DNA of 64,000 bases, taken from NCBI RefSeq assembly GCF_036002945.1, contig NZ_CP108529.1:6381001-6445000 (forward strand). Reading direction: 5' to 3'. Positions 53,612-61,959 of this stretch are shown piece after piece. This stretch comes from Streptomyces sp. NBC_01224. Its GTDB lineage: Bacteria > Actinomycetota > Actinomycetes > Streptomycetales > Streptomycetaceae. The notes beneath the pieces were generated by a model, which searched no databases, was not told the DNA's origin, and saw only the letters and a list, made by a program, of their open reading frames with translations. Within the stretch, counting starts at the first letter, position 1; every line of letters starts with the position of its first letter. The position numbers and the translations under genes were made by a program.

Positions 53612-54996
53612 GCTGCTCCCACAGAGGTTGTAGCGCGGGCGGCGGGGGCGGCGGCGTCCTCGTCGTCCAGGGCGGAGGTGCCGTACGGCTTCACCCAGCC
53701 CAGCAGGCCGAGGACGCTGTACAGGATGAAGGCGGTGGCCAGCGAGTTCAGGGCCGGTATGCCGCCGTCGTAGAACTTGCCGACGCAGAACGCCGCGATC
53801 CAGATGACCAGGGACATCGGCACCCAGGTCGGCGAGGACTTCGGCAGCGTCTCCGCCTCTCGGGTGGCGTCCAGCGGTGCCCGCATCCGCTTCACGACCC
53901 AGTACTCGGCGACGATGATGCCGCCGATCGGCGGGATCGCGACGCCGAGGATGGAGAGGAACTCGGTGAAGTGGGTCATGATCCCGACCGCGGACAGGAC
54001 CGTGCCGGCGACGCCGAGGACGATCGTGACCGCGCCGCGGTGGATCCGCTTGCCGAAGACGACCTGGAAGAAGTTGACGACGCCGAGCGAGGAGCCGTAC
54101 AGGTTCCAGTCGTTGATCTTGGCGGTGGACATCAGGACCACGATGACGCCGAAGGCGCCGGAGGTGGAGAGCACGATGTGCGACACCTCGTTGCTCTTCA
54201 CCAGATGGCCGAGCAGCACACCGGTCATGCCGACGATGTACTCGGAGAGGATCATCGACGAGGCGCTCTGCAGAAAGACGTGCGAGCCCTTCCTGTTGTA
54301 GCGGGTCATCTCGGGGGCCACGATCGCACCGGTCATGAAGCCGCCCGCGATGGCGGTCGCGGCGACGGCGAGCGGGATCGTCTGGCCGGGGGCCGGCGAG
54401 TGGATCAGCTCGCTGATGGAATGGTCCTTCAGCGTCGAGATGATCGACCAGGCGACCATCGCGAAGAAGAGCGGCGTCACGATCTTGGCGAAGACGGCCA
54501 TGTACTTGAAGCCGAAGATCACCAGTGCGGTGATGGCGATGCCCGCCAGTACGCACCACATCCAGGACGGGCCGCCGACCAGAGCCGAGACGCTGTTGCC
54601 GAAGATCGTGTTCTGGACGCCGAACCAGCCGACCAGGCTGACCGCGATGACAAAGCTGACCAGCGCCGAGCCGTTGCGGCCGAAGCCGACCCAGCGGGTC
54701 AGCATCGGGGTCGCCAGACCCTCGCGCATGCCGGCCAGACCGATCGCGAAGATCACGATCTCCAGGATCACCGCGCCGAGCGTGAAGGCGAGGAAGGCGT
54801 CCCCGAAGGTCATGCCGACACCGATGGTGGCGCCGAGGGTGAACTGCGAGATCGAGCCGGACTGGGCCAGCCACTGCAGCAGCATGGACCAGAAACCGAA
54901 CCGCTTGTCACGCGGGACACGGGAGAGCGCGTAGTCGTCGCTGCCGATGCTCTTGGCCTCGGGGGCCACGGCCTCGGCCTGCGGGGCGGCTGCCAT
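53608..54996 (-). CDS. NCS1-family permease (cytosine/purine permease-like)
   Basis: 462 residues, about twelve membrane segments. FGFWSMLLQWLAQSGSISQF, LGATIGVGMTFGDAFLAF, TPMLTRWVGFGRNGSALVSF and SVSLVGWFGVQN-like region match the cytosine permease branch of NCS1 transporters, which use cation symport to import nucleobases, hydantoins or vitamins. The partner genes (DUF1177, M20 peptidase) suggest an amide-type substrate such as a hydantoin or N-acyl compound rather than cytosine. This is inference. Confidence 0.83.
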   Translation of the reverse strand: MAAAPQAEAVAPEAKSIGSDDYALSRVPRDKRFGFWSMLLQWLAQSGSISQFTLGATIGVGMTFGDAFLAFTLGAVILEIVIFAIGLAGMREGLATPMLTRWVGFGRNGSALVSFVIAVSLVGWFGVQNTIFGNSVSALVGGPSWMWCVLAGIAITALVIFGFKYMAVFAKIVTPLFFAMVAWSIISTLKDHSISELIHSPAPGQTIPLAVAATAIAGGFMTGAIVAPEMTRYNRKGSHVFLQSASSMILSEYIVGMTGVLLGHLVKSNEVSHIVLSTSGAFGVIVVLMSTAKINDWNLYGSSLGVVNFFQVVFGKRIHRGAVTIVLGVAGTVLSAVGIMTHFTEFLSILGVAIPPIGGIIVAEYWVVKRMRAPLDATREAETLPKSSPTWVPMSLVIWIAAFCVGKFYDGGIPALNSLATAFILYSVLGLLGWVKPYGTSALDDEDAAAPAARATTSVGAA

Positions 54997-55949
54997 CAGG
55001 ACTCCTGGGGTGTACGGCCGAAGGTCTGCAGGTGAGCCAGCGACCCGTAGCGGTTGACGAGGTTGTCGAACTCCACCGCGTCGTGGAAGTCCAGGTGGCC
55101 ACTGCCGTAGGCCTTGGCGACCTCCACGGCGTAGCGGGCGGCGGACGCGATGTCGCTCTCGTGGCTCGCGCCCGTACCGCAGCCCGGTACCGCGGCGGCC
55201 GAGGTGATGGCCAGGCCGACGACCGGGGCGGCCGTCGCGGTGGAGGGCTGCAGGATCGAATTGATGTGGTGTGCACCATTACCGTACGGGGTGATGTCCT
55301 GCGTGGTCACCGGGTACGTGACCAACGGCTCACCGGTCACCACGGCCAGCAGCTCGCCGAGTTGCTCGCTGACCCGGAGCACCCAGCCCTCCTTGACGGT
55401 GGGCGACAGGGCGAGGCCCTTGTGGTTGATGATCCGGTTGCCCTTGGTGGTGTCGATGGAGAGCACGGCCTCCATCTCGCCGGTCACCTCGTGGCGGTTC
55501 ATGGTGGCGATGTCCACGGGCGAGCCCATGAACGGCACCGGGTCGTGCGGTTCCGTCGGCGCGTCCGGGCAGATGTGGGTGGCGACGATCACATCGCCGG
55601 GCAGCACATCGCCGCGGCGGCGCATGTCGAGCAGCTTGGCGGCGGTGGCGATCGCGGAGACCGCACCGTCGGCGTCGGAGACCATGCCGGTCACCTCGGG
55701 CCGGGCGCCGATGCCGCCGAGCCGGCCGACCACGCCCAGCGTGCGGGCGCTGCCTCCGGACGTACGCCCTTGTGCGCCCGGGATGCGGACCATCACGAAG
55801 TCCGTCGAGCCCCGCTCGCCGGCGACCGTGGTGACCTGCGCCGACGATCCCTCGGCCCCGCTGACGGAGTCGAGGTACTCGGCGACCGTCTTGCCATTGA
55901 CCTGGGGATCGTCCAGCAGATCGACGATGTCCAGCACGTACTTCAACAT
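54996..55949 (-). CDS. DUF1177-family protein
   Basis: 317 residues. LKYVLDIVDLLDDPQVNGKT at the start and VLPGDVIVATHICPDAPTEP, DTTKGNRIINHKGLALSPT, AAVPGCGTGASHESDIASAA match DUF1177, a family of uncharacterised, apparently cytoplasmic proteins. Conserved His, Cys and Asp residues hint at a hydrolase. First gene of the operon; its stop overlaps the permease start by one base. Divergent from the IclR gene. Confidence 0.85.
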   Translation of the reverse strand: MLKYVLDIVDLLDDPQVNGKTVAEYLDSVSGAEGSSAQVTTVAGERGSTDFVMVRIPGAQGRTSGGSARTLGVVGRLGGIGARPEVTGMVSDADGAVSAIATAAKLLDMRRRGDVLPGDVIVATHICPDAPTEPHDPVPFMGSPVDIATMNRHEVTGEMEAVLSIDTTKGNRIINHKGLALSPTVKEGWVLRVSEQLGELLAVVTGEPLVTYPVTTQDITPYGNGAHHINSILQPSTATAAPVVGLAITSAAAVPGCGTGASHESDIASAARYAVEVAKAYGSGHLDFHDAVEFDNLVNRYGSLAHLQTFGRTPQES

Positions 55950-56097
55950 GGGGCCCTACTTTCTCGCTCATCCGGGCACCCGGGCCGAGGCGCTCGACGG
56001 GGGAAGCGCGGGGCGGGGTGCTGAGGCAACATTCGGGATCGGATAGCGTTGAACGCAACTGTTTCCCGTTATTTGCAATTCAGGTCTGAATGGTGAG

Positions 56098-56931
56098 ATG
56101 ACGATGGCGGACTTCGATCTGGACCGGCGCACGCCCGCAGGGGCGCTGCAAACCGTCGACCGGGCGCTCCTGGTGCTGCTCGCCTTCGAGCGGACCCGGC
56201 CCGACTGGGGCGTCACCGAGGTCGCCGAGGAGTTCGGCTGGGACACCTCGGTGGCCCAGCGACTCCTCGCCACTCTCGCCGGGCGCGGCTTCCTGGTCTC
56301 GGACCCGGTCACCCGCCGTTATCGCATCGGCCCCGCCGTGCTGCGCCTGGGCAGGCTCTGGGAGCGTTCCGGATCGCTGGAACTGCTGGCCGGGCCGGTC
56401 CTGGAGGAGCTGCGCCGGGTCACCGGCGACACGGTCCTGTTCTGCCTGCCGGACAGCTTCCACATGCGGTGCGTCGCCGCGGAGGAGGGGGAGGCCGGGC
56501 CGCTGCGCTACTACCCGCTGGTCGGCGAGCTCTACCCGGCGCACGCCGGGGCGACCAGTAAGTCGTACTACGCGTATCTGCCCGACGAGCAGCGCCACCG
56601 GCTCTTCCGGGGGCGCCCGATGGCCCGCTTCACCGACCGGACCGTCACCGACCCGGACCGGCTGGAGGAGGAGTTCCTCAAGGTCCGCGCCCAGGGGTAC
56701 GCCTGGACGGTCGGTGAGTACGACACCGGTATCGCGACCGTCGCCGTACCGGTCTTCCTCGGGCGCGAACCGTACGGGAGCCTCAGCCTCGGCGGTGCCG
56801 AGGAGCTCTTCTGCGGGGCTCCGGAGGACCGGCTCGACGCACTGCGCCACGCGGCCCAGCTGCTGGAGAGGCGGCTCACCCAGCCTCCGCAGCGTCCGAA
56901 GCCCCGCGCCCGGCGCACGCGCACCACCTGA
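56098..56931 (+). CDS. IclR-family transcriptional regulator
   Basis: 277 residues. N-terminal winged helix-turn-helix (about 15-75: GALQTVDRALLVLLAFE, WGVTEVAEEFGWDTSVAQRL, GFLVSDPVTRRYRIG) and C-terminal effector domain (RVTGDTVLFCLP, AGATSKSYYAYLPDE, YAWTVGEYDTGIATVAVPVF). Likely regulates the divergent DUF1177, permease and M20 operon and the following dipeptidase gene. The region upstream holds GTTGAACGCAAC (56048-56059), a possible operator. Confidence 0.88.
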   Translation: MTMADFDLDRRTPAGALQTVDRALLVLLAFERTRPDWGVTEVAEEFGWDTSVAQRLLATLAGRGFLVSDPVTRRYRIGPAVLRLGRLWERSGSLELLAGPVLEELRRVTGDTVLFCLPDSFHMRCVAAEEGEAGPLRYYPLVGELYPAHAGATSKSYYAYLPDEQRHRLFRGRPMARFTDRTVTDPDRLEEEFLKVRAQGYAWTVGEYDTGIATVAVPVFLGREPYGSLSLGGAEELFCGAPEDRLDALRHAAQLLERRLTQPPQRPKPRARRTRTT

Positions 56932-56934
56932 CCA

Positions 56935-57005
56935 GAAGAGAACCCTTCGCCAGAAGAGATCCCTCGCCCGAAGAGAAATCCTCGTGCGAAGAGAACCCAA
57001 GAGGA
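56935..57005. repeat. Four imperfect 17-18-bp tandem repeats before the dipeptidase gene
   Basis: Units starting with GAAGAG at 56935, 56953, 56970 and 56988, each continuing AAC/ATC/AAA and CC(C)TCG-like. They fill the gap between the IclR and dipeptidase genes and end at the ribosome site, so the mRNA carries several GA-rich stretches. Confidence 0.8.
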
Positions 57006-57010
57006 ACCTC

Positions 57011-57739
57011 GTGAATCTGCTGCTGCTCTCCAACTCCACCCAGTACGGCTGCGGTTATCTGGAACACGCCCTGGACACCGTCACCGCGTTCCTGCCCTCC
57101 GGCGCCCGACTGGCCTTCGTTCCGTACGCGCTCGCCGACTACACCGCGTACACCGCACGCGTCCGCGACGCCCTCGCCCCCTCCGGTATCAGCGTCCGAG
57201 GGGTCCACGAGAACGCCGACCCGGTCGCCGAACTCGCCGCGTCCGACGCCGTGTTCATAGGCGGCGGCAACTCCTTCCGGCTGCTGAGCGCGCTGTACCG
57301 GACCGGTCTGCGGGACGCAGTGATCGAAGCGGTGCGCGACGGGCTGCCGTACATGGGGGCCAGTGCGGGTACGAACATGGCGGCGCCCACCCTCCGTACC
57401 ACCAACGACATGCCCATCGTGCAGCCGCCGTCCTTCGAGACGCTCGGCCTCGTCCCGTTCCAGATCAACCCGCACTATCTGGACCCGGACCCGGAGAGCA
57501 CCCACAAGGGGGAGACCCGCGAGGAGCGGCTCACCGAGTTCCTCGAGGAGAACGACGTGCCGGTGCTCGGCCTGCGCGAGGGGTCATGGCTGCGGGTCAA
57601 CGGGCGCCAGGCCCGGGTGCAGGGCGCCCGCCCCGCCCGGCTGTTCACCCGCGGCGCACAGCCGCAGGAGCTGCCGGTGGGGTCGGACGTCTCTCATCTG
57701 CTCACGACGACACCGCGGTTCGACGCTCCGGTGCGCTGA
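57011..57739 (+). CDS. pepE: Dipeptidase E (S51 family)
   Basis: 242 residues from GTG 57011 with GAGGAAC upstream. S51 signature: LLLLSNSTQYGCGYLEHAL, FIGGGNSFRLLSALYRTGL, the catalytic Ser in YMGASAGTNMAAPT, and FQINPHYLDPDP with the His. PepE cleaves Asp-X dipeptides in the cytoplasm; relatives act on N-alpha-linked Asp. Its placement beside IclR and the M20/NCS1 operon fits amide or dipeptide catabolism. The 3-prime end overlaps the convergent MFS gene by 38 bases. Confidence 0.9.
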   Translation: MNLLLLSNSTQYGCGYLEHALDTVTAFLPSGARLAFVPYALADYTAYTARVRDALAPSGISVRGVHENADPVAELAASDAVFIGGGNSFRLLSALYRTGLRDAVIEAVRDGLPYMGASAGTNMAAPTLRTTNDMPIVQPPSFETLGLVPFQINPHYLDPDPESTHKGETREERLTEFLEENDVPVLGLREGSWLRVNGRQARVQGARPARLFTRGAQPQELPVGSDVSHLLTTTPRFDAPVR

Positions 57740-59498
57740 CCGTCAGCACCAGATCGGCATCGACCGGCAGCCCGTTGCCCGGGTAGGCCGCCGGGTAGGC
57801 GCGCGGCGCGTATCCGGCGGCCGATCCGGCCAGCACGAAGCTGCCGCCGGACGGGGCAGCCAGCACGTAGTGGCCGTCCTCGTCCGCCACGGTGAGACCG
57901 GCCTGCCGGCCCCGGTGGTCGATCAGCGTGACATTGGCGCGGGCCACCGGCGTACCGTCCGTGTCCAGCACCCGGCCGCGGAAGCCGCCCGAACCGGTGA
58001 CCGGGCGGGATGCGGAGAGCGCGGGGGCCGACGCGTCGTCTTCGCTGCTCGCCAGCAACGCCGGGCGCATCGCATCGCGCTGCGACGGCAGGAACGCGGC
58101 CAGTACCAGCCCGACCACCACCGCGCCCGTCGCGATCAGGAACGAGATGTGGAACCCCTCCATCGAGGGCAACGACACCCCGCCCGTCCGCACCGAGGTG
58201 TTCGCCAGCACCATGCCGATCACGGCGCTCGACACCGACGTACCGATCGACCGCATGAGGGTGTTCAGACCGTTGGCCGCACCCGTCTCGGACGGATCGA
58301 CGGCCCCGATGATCAGTGCGGGCAGCGAGGAGTACGCGAGTCCGATACCGGCCCCGAGCACCACCGCGATCACGATGGTCTGCCAGGCGGCGCTCATGAG
58401 CCCGAGCCCGGCCCCGTAACCGATCGCGATGATCAGCATGCCGAGCATCAGCGACACCTTGGGGCCGCGGCGGGCGGACAGCCGGGCGTACAGCGGGGCG
58501 ACGAACATCATCGTCAGACCGAGCGGCGCCACGCACAGCCCGGCGACCACCATCGACCGGCCGAGTCCGTACCCCGTCGACGTCGGCAGCTGGAGCAGCT
58601 GCGGCAGGACGAGCGAGACGGCGTAGAAGGCGACCCCGACCATGATCGAGGCGAGGTTGGTGAGCAGCACCTCGCGCCGGGCCGTGGTCCGCAGATCGAC
58701 CAGTGGCGCCGGGCTGCGCAGCTCGAAGAGGCCCCACAGGACCAGGATCACCAGGGCGGCGGCGATCAGACCGAGCGTGGTGCCCGAGGTCCAGCCCCAG
58801 TCACTGCCCTTGGTGACGGGCAGCAGCAGGCAGACCAGGCCGAGCGAGAGCCCGAGCGCGCCGACGATGTCGAACCGTCCGGGGGCGCGCAGCGTGGTCT
58901 CCGGCACGACGAGGACGGTGAGCACCATCGACAGCACACCGAGACCGGCCGCGCCGAAGAACAGGGTGTGCCAGTCGGAGTGCTGGGCGACCAGCGCGGC
59001 GGCGGGCAGCGCGAGTCCGCCGCCCACCCCGATCGAGGAGCTCATCAGCGCCATCGCCGAGCCGAGCCTCTCGCGCGGCAGCTCGTCGCGCATGATGCCG
59101 ATGCCCAGCGGGATGGCGCCCATGGCGAAGCCCTGGAGCGCGCGTCCCACGATCATGACCACGAGATCGTCGGTGAAGGCGCATATCAGTGAACCGATCA
59201 CCATCACGGCGAGGCTGGCGAGCAGCATCTTCCGCTTGCCGTAGAGGTCGCCGAGCCGCCCCATGATCGGGGTCGCGACGGCGCCCGCCAGCAGGGTCGC
59301 GGTCATCACCCAGGTGGCGTTGGACGGATCGGTGCGGAGAAGGGTCGGCAGATCCTTGATGACGGGGACGAGCAGGGTCTGCATCACCGCGACGGTGATA
59401 CCTGCGAAGGCGAGCACGGGGACGACACCGCCGCCCGCCCTGCGCATCCGCGGATCGGGGAGTTCCCCGGCGTGCTGTTCGTTCGTCGTCTGTGGCAT
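57702..59498 (-). CDS. MFS exporter fused to a carboxypeptidase-regulatory-like domain
   Basis: 598 residues from ATG 59498. The first 480 residues form a 14-segment DHA2-type drug/proton antiporter: MGRLGDLYGKRKMLLASLAV (motif A), VGRALQGFAMGAIPLGIGIM and VGGGLALPAAALVAQHSDWH. After a Ser/Ala linker, residues about 510-590 form a beta-sandwich (GRVLDTDGTPVARANVTLID, GLTVADEDGHYVLAAPSGGS, FVLAGSAAGYAPRAYP) of the CarboxypepD_reg type. The fusion is uncommon; the extra domain should lie in the cytoplasm or outside depending on helix number. Likely exports a drug or metabolite. Confidence 0.87.
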   Translation of the reverse strand: MPQTTNEQHAGELPDPRMRRAGGGVVPVLAFAGITVAVMQTLLVPVIKDLPTLLRTDPSNATWVMTATLLAGAVATPIMGRLGDLYGKRKMLLASLAVMVIGSLICAFTDDLVVMIVGRALQGFAMGAIPLGIGIMRDELPRERLGSAMALMSSSIGVGGGLALPAAALVAQHSDWHTLFFGAAGLGVLSMVLTVLVVPETTLRAPGRFDIVGALGLSLGLVCLLLPVTKGSDWGWTSGTTLGLIAAALVILVLWGLFELRSPAPLVDLRTTARREVLLTNLASIMVGVAFYAVSLVLPQLLQLPTSTGYGLGRSMVVAGLCVAPLGLTMMFVAPLYARLSARRGPKVSLMLGMLIIAIGYGAGLGLMSAAWQTIVIAVVLGAGIGLAYSSLPALIIGAVDPSETGAANGLNTLMRSIGTSVSSAVIGMVLANTSVRTGGVSLPSMEGFHISFLIATGAVVVGLVLAAFLPSQRDAMRPALLASSEDDASAPALSASRPVTGSGGFRGRVLDTDGTPVARANVTLIDHRGRQAGLTVADEDGHYVLAAPSGGSFVLAGSAAGYAPRAYPAAYPGNGLPVDADLVLTVSAPERRTAVSS

Positions 59499-59714
59499 AC
59501 GTGCGGCCTCCGGGCGGCGTGATCGAGGGTCTGAAGAGGCGTGCGGGGCCTGTGGCGGGCAGCACCGACCGCCAGGTGTGTGCAGCGTGAAACCTTCCGC
59601 ATGTCCGAGGTATTCCGGTGAACGGGGTACGAACGGGACACGGCTGCGCACCCGGCCCCGAGGCATGCGGCGATCCGGCCGCCATCGGACCACTCCGCTG
59701 ACCTTCCGTCAGAT

Positions 59715-59728
59715 TGAAACGTGTTCTA
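59715..59728. promoter_or_regulatory. KstR-type operator upstream of acyl-CoA dehydrogenase operon
   Basis: TGAAACGTGTTCTA, complement TAGAACACGTTTCA, 42 bp before ATG 59770; AACnnGTT core, 13 of 14 bases as at 40214-40227. Overlap with a promoter is likely from its position. Confidence 0.7.
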
Positions 59729-59769
59729 CTCTTGCGCCGTTCCAGTGGCTGCGACCGGCGAGGATCCGC

Positions 59770-61947
59770 ATGGGCATCGGAATCACCGAAGAACAGAGGG
59801 AGTTGGCGCAGGCCGTACGCGGCTGGCTGGCGCGCACCGTACCGCCACAGGAGATACGCAAGCTCCTCGACGCGGATGCCCCCGGTACCCCCGGCGTGCG
59901 CCCCGGGTACTGGGACGGCCTTGTGGAACAGGGCCTTCTCTCCATCCATCTGCCCGAGGCGCACGGGGGCGGGGGCGGCCGGCTCCTCGATCTGGCCGTG
60001 GTCCTGGAGGAGGCGGGCCGGGCTGCGCTCCCCGGCCCGTATCTCGCGAGCGCCCTCGCCTCCTGCGTACTGCACGCGTCGGGGGCGGGCGCGCTGGTGC
60101 GTGACCTCGCGGACGGCACGCGTATCGGCGCCGTCGCGCTCGGCCCCGGCACCTTCACCGCCGTGGAGCACGAGGACGGTCATCTGCTCGACGGCGCGGC
60201 CCCGCCCGTCCTCTCCGGCGCCGATGCCGACCTGCTCCTGCTCCCCGCCGAATCGGCCGCCGGCACCCTCTGGTTCGCCGTCGACGCCGCCGCGGAAGGG
60301 CTGACCATCCGCCCGCACCACAGCGCCGACCCGACCCGTCCCACGGCTGAGATACGTGCCGAGGGCGTACTCGTCCCCGCGGAACATGTCGTGCGGGCCG
60401 ACACCGCACACGTACGCGACCTCGCCGCTGTCCTCTTCTCCGCCGAAGCGTGTGGAATCGCGGCCCGGGCGCTGGACACCGCGGTCGAATACGCCAAGGT
60501 CCGCGAACAGTTCGGCCGCCCCATCGGGCAGTTCCAGGGCATCAAGCACCTCTGTGCCGACATGCTCGTACGGGTCGAGCGGGCCCGCGCGCTGGTGTGG
60601 GACGCGGCCCGCGCCGCCGACGAGGAGGAGCCGGACGTACGGTCCATGGTCACCGCCCTCGCCGCGTCGGACGCCCTCGACGCCGCGTACGGCTGCGCCA
60701 AGGACTGCATCCAGATCCTCGGCGGCATCGGCTTCACCTGGGAGCACGACGCCCATCTGTATCTGCGCCGGGCCCTGGTGGCCCGGCAGCTGCTCGGGGC
60801 CGGCGACGCCCACCGGCTGCGGGCCGTACGGCTGGCCGAGGGAGGGGCACGTCGCGAACTCACCCTCGAACTCCCCGCCGAGGCCGCAGTCCACCGGGCC
60901 GGGGCGCGCGAGGCCGTCGCCGTCGCCCGCGGCCTCGACCCGAAGGCCGCCCGCCGCGCCCTCGCGCCGACCGGCTACGCGGCCCCGCACCTCCCCGCCC
61001 CCTACGGACTGGGCGCCGGTCCCGTCCAACAACTCGCCATACAGCAGGAGTTGAAGGAACAGGGAGTGAAACTGAGCGACCTCGGGATCGCCACCTGGGT
61101 CGTCCCCTCGCTCATCGCCCACGGGACGGCGCAGCAGCAGGACCGCTATCTGCTGCCCACCCTGCGCGGCGAACTCCTCTGGTGCCAGCTGTTCTCCGAA
61201 CCCGGCGCGGGCTCCGACCTCGCGTCGCTCCGGACCAGGGCCGAGCGGACGGCCGAGGGCTGGCGGATCAACGGGCAGAAGGTGTGGACGAGCGCCGCCC
61301 AATGGGCCGACCACGGAATTCTGCTGGCCAGGACAGATCCGGACGCCCCCAAGCACCAGGGGATCGGCTACTTCCTCGTCGACATGAAGCACACCGAGGG
61401 CATCGACATCCGCCCGCTGAAGGAGATCACCGGCGACTCGCTCTTCAACGAGGTGTACTTCGACGACGTTCTGCTCCCCGCCGACGCCCTCGTCGGCGAG
61501 ATCGACGACGGCTGGCGGGTTGCCCGCAATACCCTCGGCAACGAACGCGTCCACATGGCCGACCAGATGACCTTCGACACCGGCCTTGAAGCACTGATCG
61601 CCCGCTCCGGCGAACTCGACGGCACGTACCGGGCCCGTATCGGGACACTCGCCGCCGAGGCCCACGCACTCGCCTGCATCGGACTGCGGACCACCCTGCA
61701 GCAGGTGTCCGGTCTCGAACCCGGTGCGGGAGCCTCCATCCGCAAACTCGTCCAGACCACCCACCAGCAGAAGGTCGCCGAACTGGCCCTCGAACTCCTC
61801 GGCCCGGCCGGCGCGGCCGGCGAAGGGGCGGCGGAGCGGGCCGTGCACGGCTTCCTGATGTCCCGCTGTCTGACCATCGCGGGCGGCACCACCCAGGTTC
61901 AGCTGAATGTCGTCGCCGAGCGCATCCTCGGCCTCCCGCGCGATTGA
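59770..61947 (+). CDS. Fused (double) acyl-CoA dehydrogenase, FadE34-like
   Basis: 725 residues from ATG 59770. Two acyl-CoA dehydrogenase halves in one chain: the first (about 1-365) with ITEEQRELAQAVRGWLA, EACGIAARALDTAVEYAKVREQFGRPI-type helix and CIQILGGIGFTWEHDAHLY; the second (about 375-725) with CQLFSEPGAGSDLASLRTRA, INGQKVWTSAAQWADHGILL and AGGTTQVQLNVVAERILGLP. The tandem arrangement is that of mycobacterial FadE34, which dehydrogenates the steroid side chain with FAD. The KstR-type operator upstream supports a steroid or isoprenoid acyl-CoA substrate. The thiolase gene follows 12 bp later. Confidence 0.87.
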   Translation: MGIGITEEQRELAQAVRGWLARTVPPQEIRKLLDADAPGTPGVRPGYWDGLVEQGLLSIHLPEAHGGGGGRLLDLAVVLEEAGRAALPGPYLASALASCVLHASGAGALVRDLADGTRIGAVALGPGTFTAVEHEDGHLLDGAAPPVLSGADADLLLLPAESAAGTLWFAVDAAAEGLTIRPHHSADPTRPTAEIRAEGVLVPAEHVVRADTAHVRDLAAVLFSAEACGIAARALDTAVEYAKVREQFGRPIGQFQGIKHLCADMLVRVERARALVWDAARAADEEEPDVRSMVTALAASDALDAAYGCAKDCIQILGGIGFTWEHDAHLYLRRALVARQLLGAGDAHRLRAVRLAEGGARRELTLELPAEAAVHRAGAREAVAVARGLDPKAARRALAPTGYAAPHLPAPYGLGAGPVQQLAIQQELKEQGVKLSDLGIATWVVPSLIAHGTAQQQDRYLLPTLRGELLWCQLFSEPGAGSDLASLRTRAERTAEGWRINGQKVWTSAAQWADHGILLARTDPDAPKHQGIGYFLVDMKHTEGIDIRPLKEITGDSLFNEVYFDDVLLPADALVGEIDDGWRVARNTLGNERVHMADQMTFDTGLEALIARSGELDGTYRARIGTLAAEAHALACIGLRTTLQQVSGLEPGAGASIRKLVQTTHQQKVAELALELLGPAGAAGEGAAERAVHGFLMSRCLTIAGGTTQVQLNVVAERILGLPRD

Positions 61948-61959
61948 AGGGACTTGCTC

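Noticed and set aside
58801..61848. A 1015-codon minus-strand frame
   Set aside because: Antisense to the acyl-CoA dehydrogenase gene and partly out of frame over the MFS gene.
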